Positions 7,643-16,451 are shown, numbered from the stretch's first letter. The stretch: 21,190 bases of DNA from Flavobacteriales bacterium UBA5040 (GCA_002415135.1 DIBY01000004.1:1-21190), one strand, 5' to 3'. Made by a program: numbers and translations. Notes: a model not told the origin generated them from the sequence alone.

Positions 7643-8926
7643 ATGAAAGATAAAAAAATTGTAATTATTGGAGGTGGATTTGCCGGGATCAACCTGGCGC
7701 GAAAAATGGGTGGTAAGAAAGGAGTTCAGGTGACTTTGGTCGACAGAAATAACTATAACTTTTTCCCACCCTTACTCTATCAGGTCGCCACCGGAATGCT
7801 TGATGTTTCCAGTATTTCGATTCCGTTTCGAACACTTTTAAAAGGAAATAAAAACCTGCATTTCCGATTGGGAGAATTGGAGGAAATCATGCCTGATTTA
7901 AATAAAGTAAAACTTTCGACCGGTGAATTGTCCTACGATTTTTTAGTGATGGCGACTGGCACAGAAGCGAATTATTTCGGGATGGAGAATATTAAAAAGA
8001 ATTCCCTTCCGATGAAAAACATCGACGATGCGGTGAAAATTCGAAACTTTTTGATTTCACAGGCCGAAAAATATACGTACTCCACTGACGAAGAAGAGAA
8101 AAGAAAGATCCGGAATATTGTTATTTCCGGTGCCGGACCTTCAGGCGTTGAAGTGGCCGGAATGATCGCTGAAATGCGCAGCCGTGTTCTGTCTGAAATT
8201 TATCCCGAAATTAAAAATGAACCTTTACATCTTTATTTGGTCGATGGTGCGCCAACGGTATTGCCACCGATGAGCGAGAAATCACAGAAATACACCAAGA
8301 AAAGTTTAGAAGAAATGGGCGTAACGGTGAAACTAAACAAATTGGTTTCAGATTTTAAAGATGATAAAGTTTATTTCAAAGATGGCGACGTCATTGAAAC
8401 TAAAACTTTGATCTGGACTGCAGGTGTGACGGCGATAAAATTTAAAGGGCTCGATGATGAATGGTATGGTCGAGGAAGTCGACTTATCGTTGATCAATTT
8501 AATAAAGTTGAAAACAGCGCCAATATTTTTGCGATTGGCGATGCTTGTATTCAAATAACAGATCCGGCTTTTCCAAAAGGACACCCTCAATTAGGCAGCG
8601 TTGCCGAACAACAGGGAATTAATTTGGCCAAGAATCTGGTAGCGATAGCCAATAACTCTTTAGAAGATTTCAAACCATTTATTTATAATGACAAAGGAAC
8701 AATGGCAATTATTGGAAAAAGCAGAGCGGTTGCCGATCTTACCTTTCCGAAAACGACCTTAACAGGTTGGCTTGCGTGGTTCGCTTGGCTATTTATTCAC
8801 TTGTTCCTGCTCATCAACTATCGAAACAGACTACGAACCATGATCAACTGGACCGGTGCGTACTTTGGTTCTGGACAATCTCAAGGCCTGATGGTTGGAG
8901 AAACTCGGCAAAGCAGACGAGGCTGA
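7643..8926 (+). CDS. ndh: Type II NADH dehydrogenase (NDH-2)
   Basis: This non-proton-pumping NADH:quinone oxidoreductase is a peripheral membrane flavoprotein feeding electrons from NADH into menaquinone. The start chosen is the ATG at 7643, giving 427 residues. An in-frame TTG at 7604 would add 13 residues (DYLGKQNYKKQN) that do not belong to the fold. The FAD site IIGGGFAG (8-15) begins almost at the N-terminus, and the acidic strand end VDRN is at 33-36. The NADH site is SGAGPSGVE (162-170), and the second FAD contact IFAIGDA is near 295. Near the C-terminus is the hydrophobic membrane-binding segment GWLAWFAWLFIHLFLLINYRNRL (about 374-396), followed by INW, as in other NDH-2 proteins. 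A weak hairpin follows the gene. Confidence 0.93.
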   Translation: MKDKKIVIIGGGFAGINLARKMGGKKGVQVTLVDRNNYNFFPPLLYQVATGMLDVSSISIPFRTLLKGNKNLHFRLGELEEIMPDLNKVKLSTGELSYDFLVMATGTEANYFGMENIKKNSLPMKNIDDAVKIRNFLISQAEKYTYSTDEEEKRKIRNIVISGAGPSGVEVAGMIAEMRSRVLSEIYPEIKNEPLHLYLVDGAPTVLPPMSEKSQKYTKKSLEEMGVTVKLNKLVSDFKDDKVYFKDGDVIETKTLIWTAGVTAIKFKGLDDEWYGRGSRLIVDQFNKVENSANIFAIGDACIQITDPAFPKGHPQLGSVAEQQGINLAKNLVAIANNSLEDFKPFIYNDKGTMAIIGKSRAVADLTFPKTTLTGWLAWFAWLFIHLFLLINYRNRLRTMINWTGAYFGSGQSQGLMVGETRQSRRG

Positions 8927-8971
8927 GACAAAAAAGATTTAAAGTTTTTGCACCAAATAAAATCTGAACTA

Positions 8972-9003
8972 AAGAATAGCTGATTGAAAGATTAGCTATT
9001 CTT
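8972..9003 (+). terminator. Probable terminator after the NADH dehydrogenase gene
   Basis: A perfect 10-bp stem (8972-8981 with 8994-9003, AAGAATAGCT/AGCTATTCTT) encloses a 12-base loop and is followed by a short T/A-rich tail. The stem is not GC-rich and the T run is short, so termination may be partial. Confidence 0.5.
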
Positions 9004-9069
9004 ATTTATAAAAAAGGAACTCCTGACATAAAGCATCATCGAAAATTTTATTTAAAAATTGATTTCCAC

Positions 9070-9077
9070 TAAATTTG
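9070..9077 (+). promoter_or_regulatory. Bacteroidota -7 box upstream of fhs
   Basis: TAAATTTG matches the TAnnTTTG consensus exactly, 23 bp before the fhs ATG. That would give a very short leader. No good TTG lies at the expected -33 distance. Confidence 0.45.
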
Positions 9078-9100
9078 AGTGAATCAAAAATAACCAGAAT

Positions 9101-10777
9101 ATGAGTTTCCCAACCGACTTAGAAATTGCAGAATCCGCCGACATTCAATTGATCAAAAACATTGCTGATAAAGTAGGCATTGATCATGATGACCTGGAAT
9201 ACTACGGAAAATACAAAGCCAAAATTCCTTTAAAACACATCGATGAAGAAAAAATTAAAAAGGCAAAACTGATTTTAGTTACTGCCATTAATCCAACGCC
9301 GGCCGGTGAAGGAAAAACTACGGTTTCTGTCGGTTTGAATGATGGTTTATGTAAGATCGGAAAAAAATCAATAGCAGTTTTACGTGAACCGTCGCTGGGT
9401 CCAGTTTTCGGGGTGAAAGGTGGCGCTGCTGGTGGTGGTTATGCGCAACTCATTCCGATGGTTGATATTAATCTGCATTTCACGGGAGATTTTTCAGCCA
9501 TTGAAAAGGCGAATAATTTATTGTCTGCTTTAATTGATAATAATTTACAAAACAAAAAATTCACTTTAAATATTGATCCAAGAACAATTACCTGGAAAAG
9601 AGTGATGGATATGAATGACCGTTCTCTTCGCCACATTATCGTTGGTTTAGGTGGTTCGAATAACGGAATTACGCGGGAAGAAGGTTTCAATATTACACCG
9701 GCGAGTGAAGTGATGGCGATCTTATGTTTAAGCAGTGATTTCGAAGATCTAAAAAACAGGTTAGGAAATATTTTTGTTGGTTTTACTTTTGATAAAAAAC
9801 CAATTTTCGCCCGAGATTTAAAAGCGGAGAACGCAATGGCTATTTTATTAAAAGATGCCATTAAACCAAATCTGGTTCAAACTTTAGAAGGCAATCCAGC
9901 GATTCTTCACGGCGGACCTTTTGCTAATATTGCGCAAGGAACCAATACGATTATCGCAACTAAAGCAGGACTTTCTTTGGCAGATTATGTGGTAACAGAA
10001 GCGGGATTCGGAGCAGATTTAGGTGCTGAAAAATTCCTGCATATTAAGTGTCATTATGGTAAAATGAAACCCGACGCTTATGTGATCGTTGCGACCATTC
10101 GTGCGTTGCGTTATCATGGTGGCGCGAAAAAAGGAGAATATGAAAATCCGAATTTAGAATGTCTGAAAAATGGATTTGAAAATCTGGAGAAACATATTGA
10201 AAACGCGTTGCAATTTGGAATGCAGCCGATCGTTGCCATTAATCATTTCGCGACCGATTCTCAGGAAGAAATTGAATTTCTAATAGGTGAGTGCGCAAAA
10301 CTAAATGTGAAAGCAATTGTTGCAGATGAGTTTACAAAAGGAGGTGACGGAATGATCGAACTGGCCGAGGAAGTTGTTCGTTGTGCTGCTCACTGTGGGA
10401 ACGATTTCAAACCATTATACAACGTAGAAGATTCTGTAGAGCATAAAATTGAAACTATTGCTAAGGAAGTTTATGGTGCAGAATCAGTTGTTTATTCTCA
10501 AAAAGCGAAAAATCAACTGAAGACTATTTACGATTTAAATTTCGACAAAATGCCTATTTGTATGGCGAAAACACAAAAATCTCTAAGTGACGATGAAACT
10601 AAAATCGGACGACCAACCAATTTCAAAATAACCGTTCGGGAGTTTGAATTCGCTGCAGGTGCAGGATTTATTATTCCGATTTTGGGAGATATGATGAGAA
10701 TGCCTGGTTTACCTAACGTTCCGGCAGCGGAAGGAATGCACATCGACAAGAATGGAAAAATAACGGGCTTGAGTTAA
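9101..10777 (+). CDS. fhs: Formate-tetrahydrofolate ligase
   Basis: This 558-residue formyltetrahydrofolate synthetase catalyses ATP-dependent joining of formate to tetrahydrofolate, giving 10-formyl-THF for purine and one-carbon metabolism in the cytosol. The full length matches the family. The P-loop-like motif PTPAGEGKTT (65-74) and the following REPSLGPVFGVKGGAAGGGYAQ region (96-117) are the family signatures, together with FTGDFSAI and EAGFGADLGAEKF in the middle. The C-terminal GAGFIIPILGDMMRMPGLP is also characteristic. The start at 9101 matches the usual N-terminus (DLEIAESADIQLI). The gene stands alone between hairpins. No folD or other folate gene is adjacent. Confidence 0.98.
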   Translation: MSFPTDLEIAESADIQLIKNIADKVGIDHDDLEYYGKYKAKIPLKHIDEEKIKKAKLILVTAINPTPAGEGKTTVSVGLNDGLCKIGKKSIAVLREPSLGPVFGVKGGAAGGGYAQLIPMVDINLHFTGDFSAIEKANNLLSALIDNNLQNKKFTLNIDPRTITWKRVMDMNDRSLRHIIVGLGGSNNGITREEGFNITPASEVMAILCLSSDFEDLKNRLGNIFVGFTFDKKPIFARDLKAENAMAILLKDAIKPNLVQTLEGNPAILHGGPFANIAQGTNTIIATKAGLSLADYVVTEAGFGADLGAEKFLHIKCHYGKMKPDAYVIVATIRALRYHGGAKKGEYENPNLECLKNGFENLEKHIENALQFGMQPIVAINHFATDSQEEIEFLIGECAKLNVKAIVADEFTKGGDGMIELAEEVVRCAAHCGNDFKPLYNVEDSVEHKIETIAKEVYGAESVVYSQKAKNQLKTIYDLNFDKMPICMAKTQKSLSDDETKIGRPTNFKITVREFEFAAGAGFIIPILGDMMRMPGLPNVPAAEGMHIDKNGKITGLS

Positions 10778-10801
10778 TTGAAAAGTATTATCGAATTTTT
10801 C

Positions 10802-10863
10802 AACCACAAAAACCACAAAAGGGTTACGCTTTTATACTTTCATCTCTTGTGACTTTTGTGGTT
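10802..10863. repeat. Imperfect inverted repeat of ACCACAAAA units
   Basis: Arm 10802-10821 pairs with arm 10844-10863 over 20 positions with three mismatches. Each arm is built of AACCACAAAA-like units. It lies 25 bp after the fhs stop and could fold in RNA, but it lacks a terminal T run, so it looks more like a dispersed palindromic repeat than a terminator. Confidence 0.5.
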
Positions 10864-10889
10864 AAATTTCATTATCATTTTATAATATT

Positions 10890-10934
10890 AATTCGCCAAC
10901 TTCTTTAAAATATAATTAGAGATATTGGCGAATT
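10890..10934 (+). terminator. Possible terminator after fhs
   Basis: Arms 10890-10899 (AATTCGCCAA) and 10925-10934 (TTGGCGAATT) are a perfect 10-bp inverted repeat with a 25-base loop, followed by CTTTATTTATA. The long loop makes this a weaker candidate than the other hairpins here. Confidence 0.4.
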
Positions 10935-11025
10935 CTTTATTTATAAGCAGTCATATTTCAATTTTTTAATTTCAACATGGATTTAAATCTTCTCTGATAA
11001 TCACAAAAATTATTCAAAATTTATT

Positions 11026-11033
11026 TAAGTTTG
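11026..11033 (+). promoter_or_regulatory. Bacteroidota -7 box for the GH109 operon
   Basis: TAAGTTTG matches TAnnTTTG, 19 bp before the operon's first ATG. A two-codon frame (ATG AAT TAA, 11044-11052) ends directly before the GH109 ATG. It is too short to count as a gene. Confidence 0.4.
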
Positions 11034-11052
11034 TAAGAAGTAAAATGAATTA

Positions 11053-12441
11053 ATGGATAGTATCAGTCGAAAGAACTTTCTAAAAATGTCTGCCCTTGGA
11101 TTTGGCGCACTCATCGTTCCCAATTCTTTGTTCGCGTATGAAGGCAACAAACCCTTCGCACAAAAAGTACGAGTTGGTTTAATTGGAGTTGGAATGCGTG
11201 GACAAAACCACATCGATGTTCTCGCAAAAAGAGACGATGTAGAAATTGTTGCTTTCGCTGATCCTCAAAAAATAATGCTGAAAGGAGCACAGGATCTTTT
11301 ACTTAAAAACGGCAAACCTGCGGCACAAGAATTTTCCAATGGCGATTACGATTACAGAAATCTTTTGAAAATGAAAAATCTGGATGCAGTGATTATTTCC
11401 ACGCCGTGGGAATGGCATAAAATTCAGGGAATTGAATCCATGAAAGCTAAGAAAATTGTGGGAATGGAAGTTGGTGGAGCGCTAAAACTACAGGACTGCT
11501 GGGATTATGTTGAAGCCTATGAGGAAACAAAAGTTCCAATTTTTGCCATGGAGAATGTATGCTATCGACGAGATGTGATGGCGATTTTGAATATGGTTCG
11601 AAAAGGAATGTTCGGCGAATTGATCCACGGACAAGGCGGATATCTTCACGATTTGCGCGGCGTTTTATTTAATGACGGCGTAACTCCTTATAACTCCGGA
11701 GTAGAATTTGGCGAAAAAGGATTTAGTGAAGCACAATGGAGAACGGAGCATAATGTTAAAAGAAATGGCGAATTATATCCGACCCACGGAATTGGTCCAG
11801 TTGGAATTATGTTTGATGTGAACCGTGGAAATAGGCTGACGAGATTATCCTCTTTTTCAAGTAAAGCCAGAGGTTTGCACGATTATATCGTGAACCATCC
11901 AAAAGGTGGTGAAGATCATCCGAATGCAAAAGTAGAATTCAAAATGGGAGATGTGGTGACGACTCAAATTGCCTGTGCAAATGGAGAAACCATTTTATTG
12001 ACCCACGATACGAGTTTACAAAGACCTTATAATCTTGGTTTTAAAGTTCAGGGAACGAGAGGAATTTGGCAGGATTTCGGGTCGGGCGGATTTAGTCAGG
12101 GACATATTTATTTTGAAGGATTGATGAATCATTCTCACAAATGGGATAATAGTGAAAAATGGTTGAAAGAAAACGATCATCCACTGTGGACCAACTACGA
12201 ATCGAAAACTGCAGGAGCCGGACATGGCGGTATGGATTTCTTCGTCATCAATACTTTTATCGAATGTATTAAGCGAAATGTAGAATTCCCGATGGACGTT
12301 TATGATCTGGCAACTTGGTATGCGATTACGCCTTTAAGCGAGGAATCTATCGAGAAAAATACGGTCGTAGAAATCCCGGATTTCACCAAAGGAAAATGGA
12401 AAACCAGAAAACCAGTATTCGGATTTGATGGAGAATTCTAA
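11053..12441 (+). CDS. GH109 family NAD-dependent glycosidase, alpha-N-acetylgalactosaminidase-like
   Basis: This 462-residue Gfo/Idh/MocA-fold protein has features of glycoside hydrolase family 109. GH109 enzymes remove terminal alpha-GalNAc using tightly bound NAD in a redox/elimination cycle; the founding enzyme came from Elizabethkingia meningoseptica. The N-terminus (SRKNFLKMSALGFGALIVPNSLFA, 5-28) looks like a twin-arginine export signal with Arg-Lys instead of Arg-Arg. The NAD motif is VGLIGVGMRG (41-50), and STPWEWH (116-122) fits the second nucleotide contact. ENVCYRRDV (167-175), GYLHDLRG (196-203), YPTHGIGPV (242-250) and GHGGMD (390-395) are the segments I associate with GH109. 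Its final 14 bases overlap the next gene, the nucleotidyltransferase, and the third operon gene is a HexNAc kinase; this supports an amino-sugar substrate. Some GH109 members act on other sugars, so specificity is inferred. Confidence 0.85.
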   Translation: MDSISRKNFLKMSALGFGALIVPNSLFAYEGNKPFAQKVRVGLIGVGMRGQNHIDVLAKRDDVEIVAFADPQKIMLKGAQDLLLKNGKPAAQEFSNGDYDYRNLLKMKNLDAVIISTPWEWHKIQGIESMKAKKIVGMEVGGALKLQDCWDYVEAYEETKVPIFAMENVCYRRDVMAILNMVRKGMFGELIHGQGGYLHDLRGVLFNDGVTPYNSGVEFGEKGFSEAQWRTEHNVKRNGELYPTHGIGPVGIMFDVNRGNRLTRLSSFSSKARGLHDYIVNHPKGGEDHPNAKVEFKMGDVVTTQIACANGETILLTHDTSLQRPYNLGFKVQGTRGIWQDFGSGGFSQGHIYFEGLMNHSHKWDNSEKWLKENDHPLWTNYESKTAGAGHGGMDFFVINTFIECIKRNVEFPMDVYDLATWYAITPLSEESIEKNTVVEIPDFTKGKWKTRKPVFGFDGEF

Positions 12442-13348
12442 AAAGTCAATCGTAATCTTAGCCGGAGGTTTAGGAAGTCGCTATCAAGGTTTAAAACAAA
12501 TTGACGGCATTTTACCGAACAATGCAACGTTGCTCGAATATTCTATTTTCGATGCGATAAAAGCGGGTTTTAACAAAATCGTTTTCATTATTAATAAATC
12601 AATTCCTGAAAGTTATATTGAACGACTTTCAGGAATTCTTGCTACTGAAAACATAGAATTCCACTGGATCATTCAGGATAAAAATTGTTTTGTTTCAGAT
12701 GAAAACTTATTAGAACAGAGAACAAAACCCTGGGGAACGGCTCATGCGGTTTTGTGTGCTGAAAAAGTGGTGACTGAAAATTTCATCGTTATTAATGCTG
12801 ATGATTATTACGGATCTGAAGTTTATCAAATGGCCGCAACACTTATTAATAATGATAAAATTAATAAAAGTAATTATGCAGCAATTCTTTATCCTTTAAA
12901 AAACACGTTGAGTAAAAACGGAAGTGTTTCGCGCGGTAAATGTGAAGTTGATGAAAAGAATAAACTGGTTTCTATTAATGAATTGACCAACATTTCTGAA
13001 GAAGAAAATTTTATTTTTTACAGTGATAAAGAACACGTTAAACATACTTTAGAAACAAACGTTTTGGTTTCGATGAATTTTTGGATTTTAAATCCTTCGA
13101 TCTTTAAATTTTTAAAAATAGAATTTGATCAATTTATCGCGGACAAACCTGAAAATAAGGACGAAATTTATTTACCGGCCGTAATCGATTCTTTAATTCA
13201 AAATAAAGAAGTGGAAGTCTCAGTAGAGATTTCGCCAGAGCAATGGAAAGGCGTCACCTACCTAGAAGATAAAGTAGAACTTCAGGAATTTTTAAAGCAG
13301 AAAATTGCTGATCAAATTTACACCGAAGATTTATGGATGCAAAAATAA
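12428..13348 (+). CDS. Sugar-1-phosphate nucleotidyltransferase
   Basis: This 306-residue GT-A-fold nucleotidyltransferase should join a sugar 1-phosphate to a nucleoside triphosphate. The start chosen is the ATG at 12428; a TTG one codon earlier is also open. The motif ILAGGLGSRYQGLKQ (10-24) is the nucleotide/phosphate loop with its Arg and Lys. TKPWGTAHAV (99-108) and the metal-binding NADDYYG (123-129) follow in the right order. The N-terminus lacks the fused hexapeptide-repeat acyltransferase of GlmU, so this is a stand-alone enzyme. It overlaps the preceding GH109 gene by 14 nt and the following kinase gene by 16 nt, which implies translational coupling. The likely substrate is the HexNAc 1-phosphate made by that kinase, with UDP as the carrier by analogy with UDP-HexNAc pathways; this is inferred from context. 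Confidence 0.87.
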   Translation: MENSKKSIVILAGGLGSRYQGLKQIDGILPNNATLLEYSIFDAIKAGFNKIVFIINKSIPESYIERLSGILATENIEFHWIIQDKNCFVSDENLLEQRTKPWGTAHAVLCAEKVVTENFIVINADDYYGSEVYQMAATLINNDKINKSNYAAILYPLKNTLSKNGSVSRGKCEVDEKNKLVSINELTNISEEENFIFYSDKEHVKHTLETNVLVSMNFWILNPSIFKFLKIEFDQFIADKPENKDEIYLPAVIDSLIQNKEVEVSVEISPEQWKGVTYLEDKVELQEFLKQKIADQIYTEDLWMQK

Positions 13349-14349
13349 TCGTTGAACAGTTTTTAGGTTCAGTAGAAACTTTATCAATTACTCCAATTGA
13401 GAATGGTTTGATCAATCATACCTTCTTGGTGGAAACGGAAAATGGAAAATTTATTCTACAACAAGTAAATACGCTGATTTTCAAAAATCCAACCGCCATT
13501 CAAAATAATCATATGAAAATTAATGGAATTTTAGATCGTTCTGGCTATTCTAAAAAGACGGTGAAAATAATTCCGACTTTATCGAATCATTTACTTTTTG
13601 AAAAGAATAATGAAGCCTGGCGAATGTTGGAATATCTGGAAGATTCAATGACTTTTCTGAAACCTTCTTCGACAGAAATTGCTTTTGAGGCCACAAAATG
13701 CCTGAGTGAATTTTATAAGATCATCAGTCAGGAACAGATCATTTTAGAAGAAACACTTCCTGATTTTATTAATTTTGAAAAGCGAGTTATAGATTTTAAA
13801 ACTTCTTTAGTTCGAGAAACAGAAAGAAAAAGAACAGCGGAAAAAGAAATTAATTTTATTCTGGAGCATCTTTCACTTCCAGAAAAATGGATTGAGTTAC
13901 AAAACCAAAAATCTTTGCCAAATCGAGTTATTCACGCTGATCCCAAAATCAGTAACATTCTTTTTGATCAAGACAATAAAGCGATTGCAGTGATCGATCT
14001 AGATACGATGATGAATGGAACGATTCTGTATGATTTCGGAGATATGATTCGGTCCTATACGAATAATAGTGATGAAGATGAAGGCTCTGTGAGCGATAAT
14101 TTTAATGCTGAAAATTATGTCGCAGTTAAGGATGGATTTTTGTTTTATTTGAAAGACACTTTAACTCCAATCGAATTAGAAAATTTGGATTACGCGGCGC
14201 AACTGATCATTTATATTCAGGCGGTTCGGTTTCTGACGGATTTTCTTAATCACGATATTTATTATTCTGTTAAATATGATTTGCAGAATTTGGATCGAAC
14301 TAAGAATCAAATTAATTTGTTGAAAGGATTGCAACTCTTTCTTAATTGA
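13333..14349 (+). CDS. NahK-like N-acetylhexosamine 1-kinase (APH-fold phosphotransferase)
   Basis: This 338-residue protein kinase-like phosphotransferase of the aminoglycoside phosphotransferase fold resembles N-acetylhexosamine 1-kinase, NahK, from the bifidobacterial lacto-N-biose/galacto-N-biose pathway. That enzyme phosphorylates GlcNAc and GalNAc at C1. Shared landmarks, from my memory of NahK, are ENGLINHTFLVET (23-35), FILQQVNTLIF (40-50), the catalytic loop HADPKISN (201-208, Asp203), the metal-binding IDLDTMM (221-227) with DFGD (234-237), and near the C-terminus VRFLTDFLNHDIYYSVKY. The ATG at 13333 lies inside the end of the upstream gene (16-nt overlap). The product, a HexNAc 1-phosphate, would feed the nucleotidyltransferase just upstream. 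A related homoserine or choline kinase activity is less likely given the overall NahK-like pattern. Confidence 0.82.
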   Translation: MDAKIIVEQFLGSVETLSITPIENGLINHTFLVETENGKFILQQVNTLIFKNPTAIQNNHMKINGILDRSGYSKKTVKIIPTLSNHLLFEKNNEAWRMLEYLEDSMTFLKPSSTEIAFEATKCLSEFYKIISQEQIILEETLPDFINFEKRVIDFKTSLVRETERKRTAEKEINFILEHLSLPEKWIELQNQKSLPNRVIHADPKISNILFDQDNKAIAVIDLDTMMNGTILYDFGDMIRSYTNNSDEDEGSVSDNFNAENYVAVKDGFLFYLKDTLTPIELENLDYAAQLIIYIQAVRFLTDFLNHDIYYSVKYDLQNLDRTKNQINLLKGLQLFLN

Positions 14350-14403
14350 TCAATTTTTCGGATTTCATATCAATTTATTTTTTCAGAATCTAATTAAGAA
14401 AAT

Positions 14404-14436
14404 GGAGACGAAAATCCATCTACAGGCTTCGTCTCC
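14404..14436. terminator. Bidirectional terminator between converging genes
   Basis: A perfect 9-bp stem (14404-14412 with 14428-14436, GGAGACGAA/TTCGTCTCC) has GTTTTG after it on the + strand and ATTTTC after it on the minus strand. It sits between the rightward kinase gene and the leftward T9SS gene, so it can serve both. Confidence 0.7.
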
Positions 14437-14475
14437 GTTTTGTAATTAAATGGTTATTAGTTTTTATCTTTTTTA

Positions 14476-16132
14476 CTATTTTTTAATCAATTTATGATTT
14501 TCTACCACACCATCAATATTCACCTGCATTATGTATGTTCCTCGAATAAGGTCTGATAGATTTATAACAGAACTTTTTGAATCAGGCTGGAAAGTCCTGA
14601 TCTTTTGACCTGCCATATCATAAATAATGATGTTGGTGATTTTTGATTTTGAATTTAAGGTCAACGTCGATTCTACAGGATTGGGATAAAATGAGAGACG
14701 GGATTTAACGTTTTCGCTAACTCCTAAGGCGGACCGGCTCGTATCAAAAAATACGCCGGTTGGTAGTTCACCACTGCAATAGATTGCGATCGTATTATTA
14801 TTGCCATCACCTGCGACTGCTGAGCCATTCGGGAAAGACAATGCAGATTGATCAGAAATCACATCTGAATACACCCAATTTCCGTTATTATAATCAATGG
14901 TATAAAGGTCTCTGGCATTTTGGATAACGAATGATGTTTTGATGGTCGTACTTCCATCTACTTTTGGCGCCCAGGAATGCCAACTCACTATACTGTTATT
15001 ATCGGGTGCTGTCGCAAGTGCTCTACTTGACGTTCCGTTATAACTTACGATATCAGCTCGTCCGATTAGAGGACCACTTCCGACAGGTGCTCTTCTAGAA
15101 GCAATAGATATCACTCGATAATTGGAATAAGGTTTTCTTTCCGCCCGCAACGTAATATAATGTGATTCATTGACGGTACCTGCCTGCAAAGTTTGGAATG
15201 GTTGCCAACCTGCAGGAGTATTATAGCCCGAATTAGGTGCGAAATAATGGTTGCCCGTAAAAAATCCGACATACGAAACAAACGTACTTCCTTTGCCGTA
15301 GGTAAATGCACATTCTTCGGCAGCAACACCGAAAGAATGTTCATCGCCCAAACCAAAACCCGTACTGTTTGCCACACTTCTGGCAGAATAGAAGGCATTG
15401 TCTGATTTAATATAAACAGCATAAAGTTGAGCAGATGCTGTAAATCCATAATCAACATCAATATCGAAATCTTTTACACCGTTCGTAATCGTTTCAGCGC
15501 TTAAAGGTCCGCCCGCCAAATTGAAGCGCAAGGTTTTCAGCGCGCCGTCTTCAGAACTATAAGTGGTAAAAAGATATTTAGTAGGACCGCTGTCCATAAG
15601 CGAAAGTTTCATTTTTAAGATTTTGTCGGGTACATTTGCGGTGCCCCCACAAAAAGAAACTTGCGCCATTGTTGATGGATTTATAAATATAAATTTCATC
15701 AAAGCTCTGACCAGATCCTATTTTTTTAATAAAAGAACACACGTAGATATCTCCATTCAAAGCGGTATCCAAATCCACTCCATCATTAGCAAAAAAATCA
15801 TTGTTTTTTCCGACAGGATTGTTTTGGGTATCCTCAATAGACCGTGAGGATCCTGTAATTGAATTGTTTCCGGACTGATCGATAAGTATCGTTTTAAATT
15901 CAGCCGCTTTTTCGGGATTTATTTTTTGCCAGGCCGCGATCTGGGCAAGTCTGTTTGTTCTTAAAGCATTGAGATCGCCTGACATTTTAAGATCCGATTC
16001 CTGCATTTCGAGTTTTTTTATTTCTGCCGTGGGCGCTACGTAAACCCGCCCGGGACCGTCTGTCGTTTGTGTTTTGTAACACTGAATGGTACACGCACAC
16101 AAAAAAAGAGTAATTAATGTTTTCATGGTCAT
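14476..16132 (-). pseudogene. T9SS type A sorting-domain protein gene, split by a one-base frameshift
   Basis: Two leftward reading frames make up one gene. The upstream part (16132-15578) starts MTMKTLITLFLCACTIQC, a signal peptide possibly ending in a Cys. It continues with a coiled, charged segment and reaches YIYKSINNGASFFLWG before running into foreign sequence. The downstream part (15702-14476) takes over in the next frame at GTANVPDKILKMKLSLMD. It ends in a T9SS type A sorting domain: FYPNPVESTLTLNS, then IIIYDMAGQKI and a final LIKK. The switch falls at the run of five G (minus strand) at 15644-15648. With four G the product would read FFLWGTANVPDK without a break, about 551 residues. 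The total span, 1657 nt, is one base more than a multiple of three. A functional protein would be exported and passed to the type IX machinery for release or surface attachment. The middle has beta-propeller-like strands but no catalytic motif I recognise. A sequencing error or phase variation are alternatives to true loss. Confidence 0.75.
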
Positions 16133-16208
16133 CGTATTAAATGGTTAATGGTTGGCGTTTGGTAAACTTCATTACTTTTAGGTGTAAGAAGTTTATCTTA
16201 ATTAAATT

Positions 16209-16216
16209 CAAATATA
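16209..16216 (-). promoter_or_regulatory. Bacteroidota -7 box upstream of the T9SS gene
   Basis: On the minus strand this reads TATATTTG, an exact match to TAnnTTTG, 76 bp before the ATG at 16132. The nearest TTG upstream is 27 bp away, a little beyond the usual spacing. Confidence 0.4.
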
Positions 16217-16424
16217 GGTTCCCGACCATGCTGGAAAATAGTACAAATGCGACATCTTATCTGAAAACATAGTTCTTAAAGAAGCAATTTAATCGGTTAT
16301 CTAATTCATTTTTAAAATGTTATTAATTTTTAAATGTGTTCTGTCGATAAAATAGCTCGGACCGATAGTGAGAGAATAGGAAGCTCAATATTTCTTTTTT
16401 GATATAGTTTTTTTCACAAAAAAA

Positions 16425-16451
16425 TCCCGCTTTTCGTATTAAAAAGCGGGA
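16425..16451 (-). terminator. Rho-independent terminator after the AraC-type gene
   Basis: A perfect 10-bp stem (16425-16434 with 16442-16451, TCCCGCTTTT/AAAAGCGGGA) has a 7-base loop and, on the minus strand, a run of seven T at 16418-16424. This is a strong intrinsic terminator 29 bp after the stop of the regulator. Confidence 0.85.

Noticed and set aside
8927..9100. Folate-sensing riboswitch before fhs
   Set aside because: The leader after the likely promoter box is only about 20 nt, and I see no conserved aptamer structure between the hairpin and the ATG.
10802..10934. CRISPR-like array after fhs because of repeated ACCACAAAA words
   Set aside because: The repeats form inverted arms, not evenly spaced direct repeats with unique spacers, and there are no cas genes.
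11044..11052. Two-codon leader peptide before the GH109 gene
   Set aside because: ATG AAT TAA directly before the ATG is easily produced by chance in AT-rich DNA, and there is no attenuator structure.
15111..15461. 116-residue leftward frame inside the T9SS gene
   Set aside because: It overlaps the T9SS frame fully, has no motif or signal and runs in a shifted frame of the same strand; it is a by-product.
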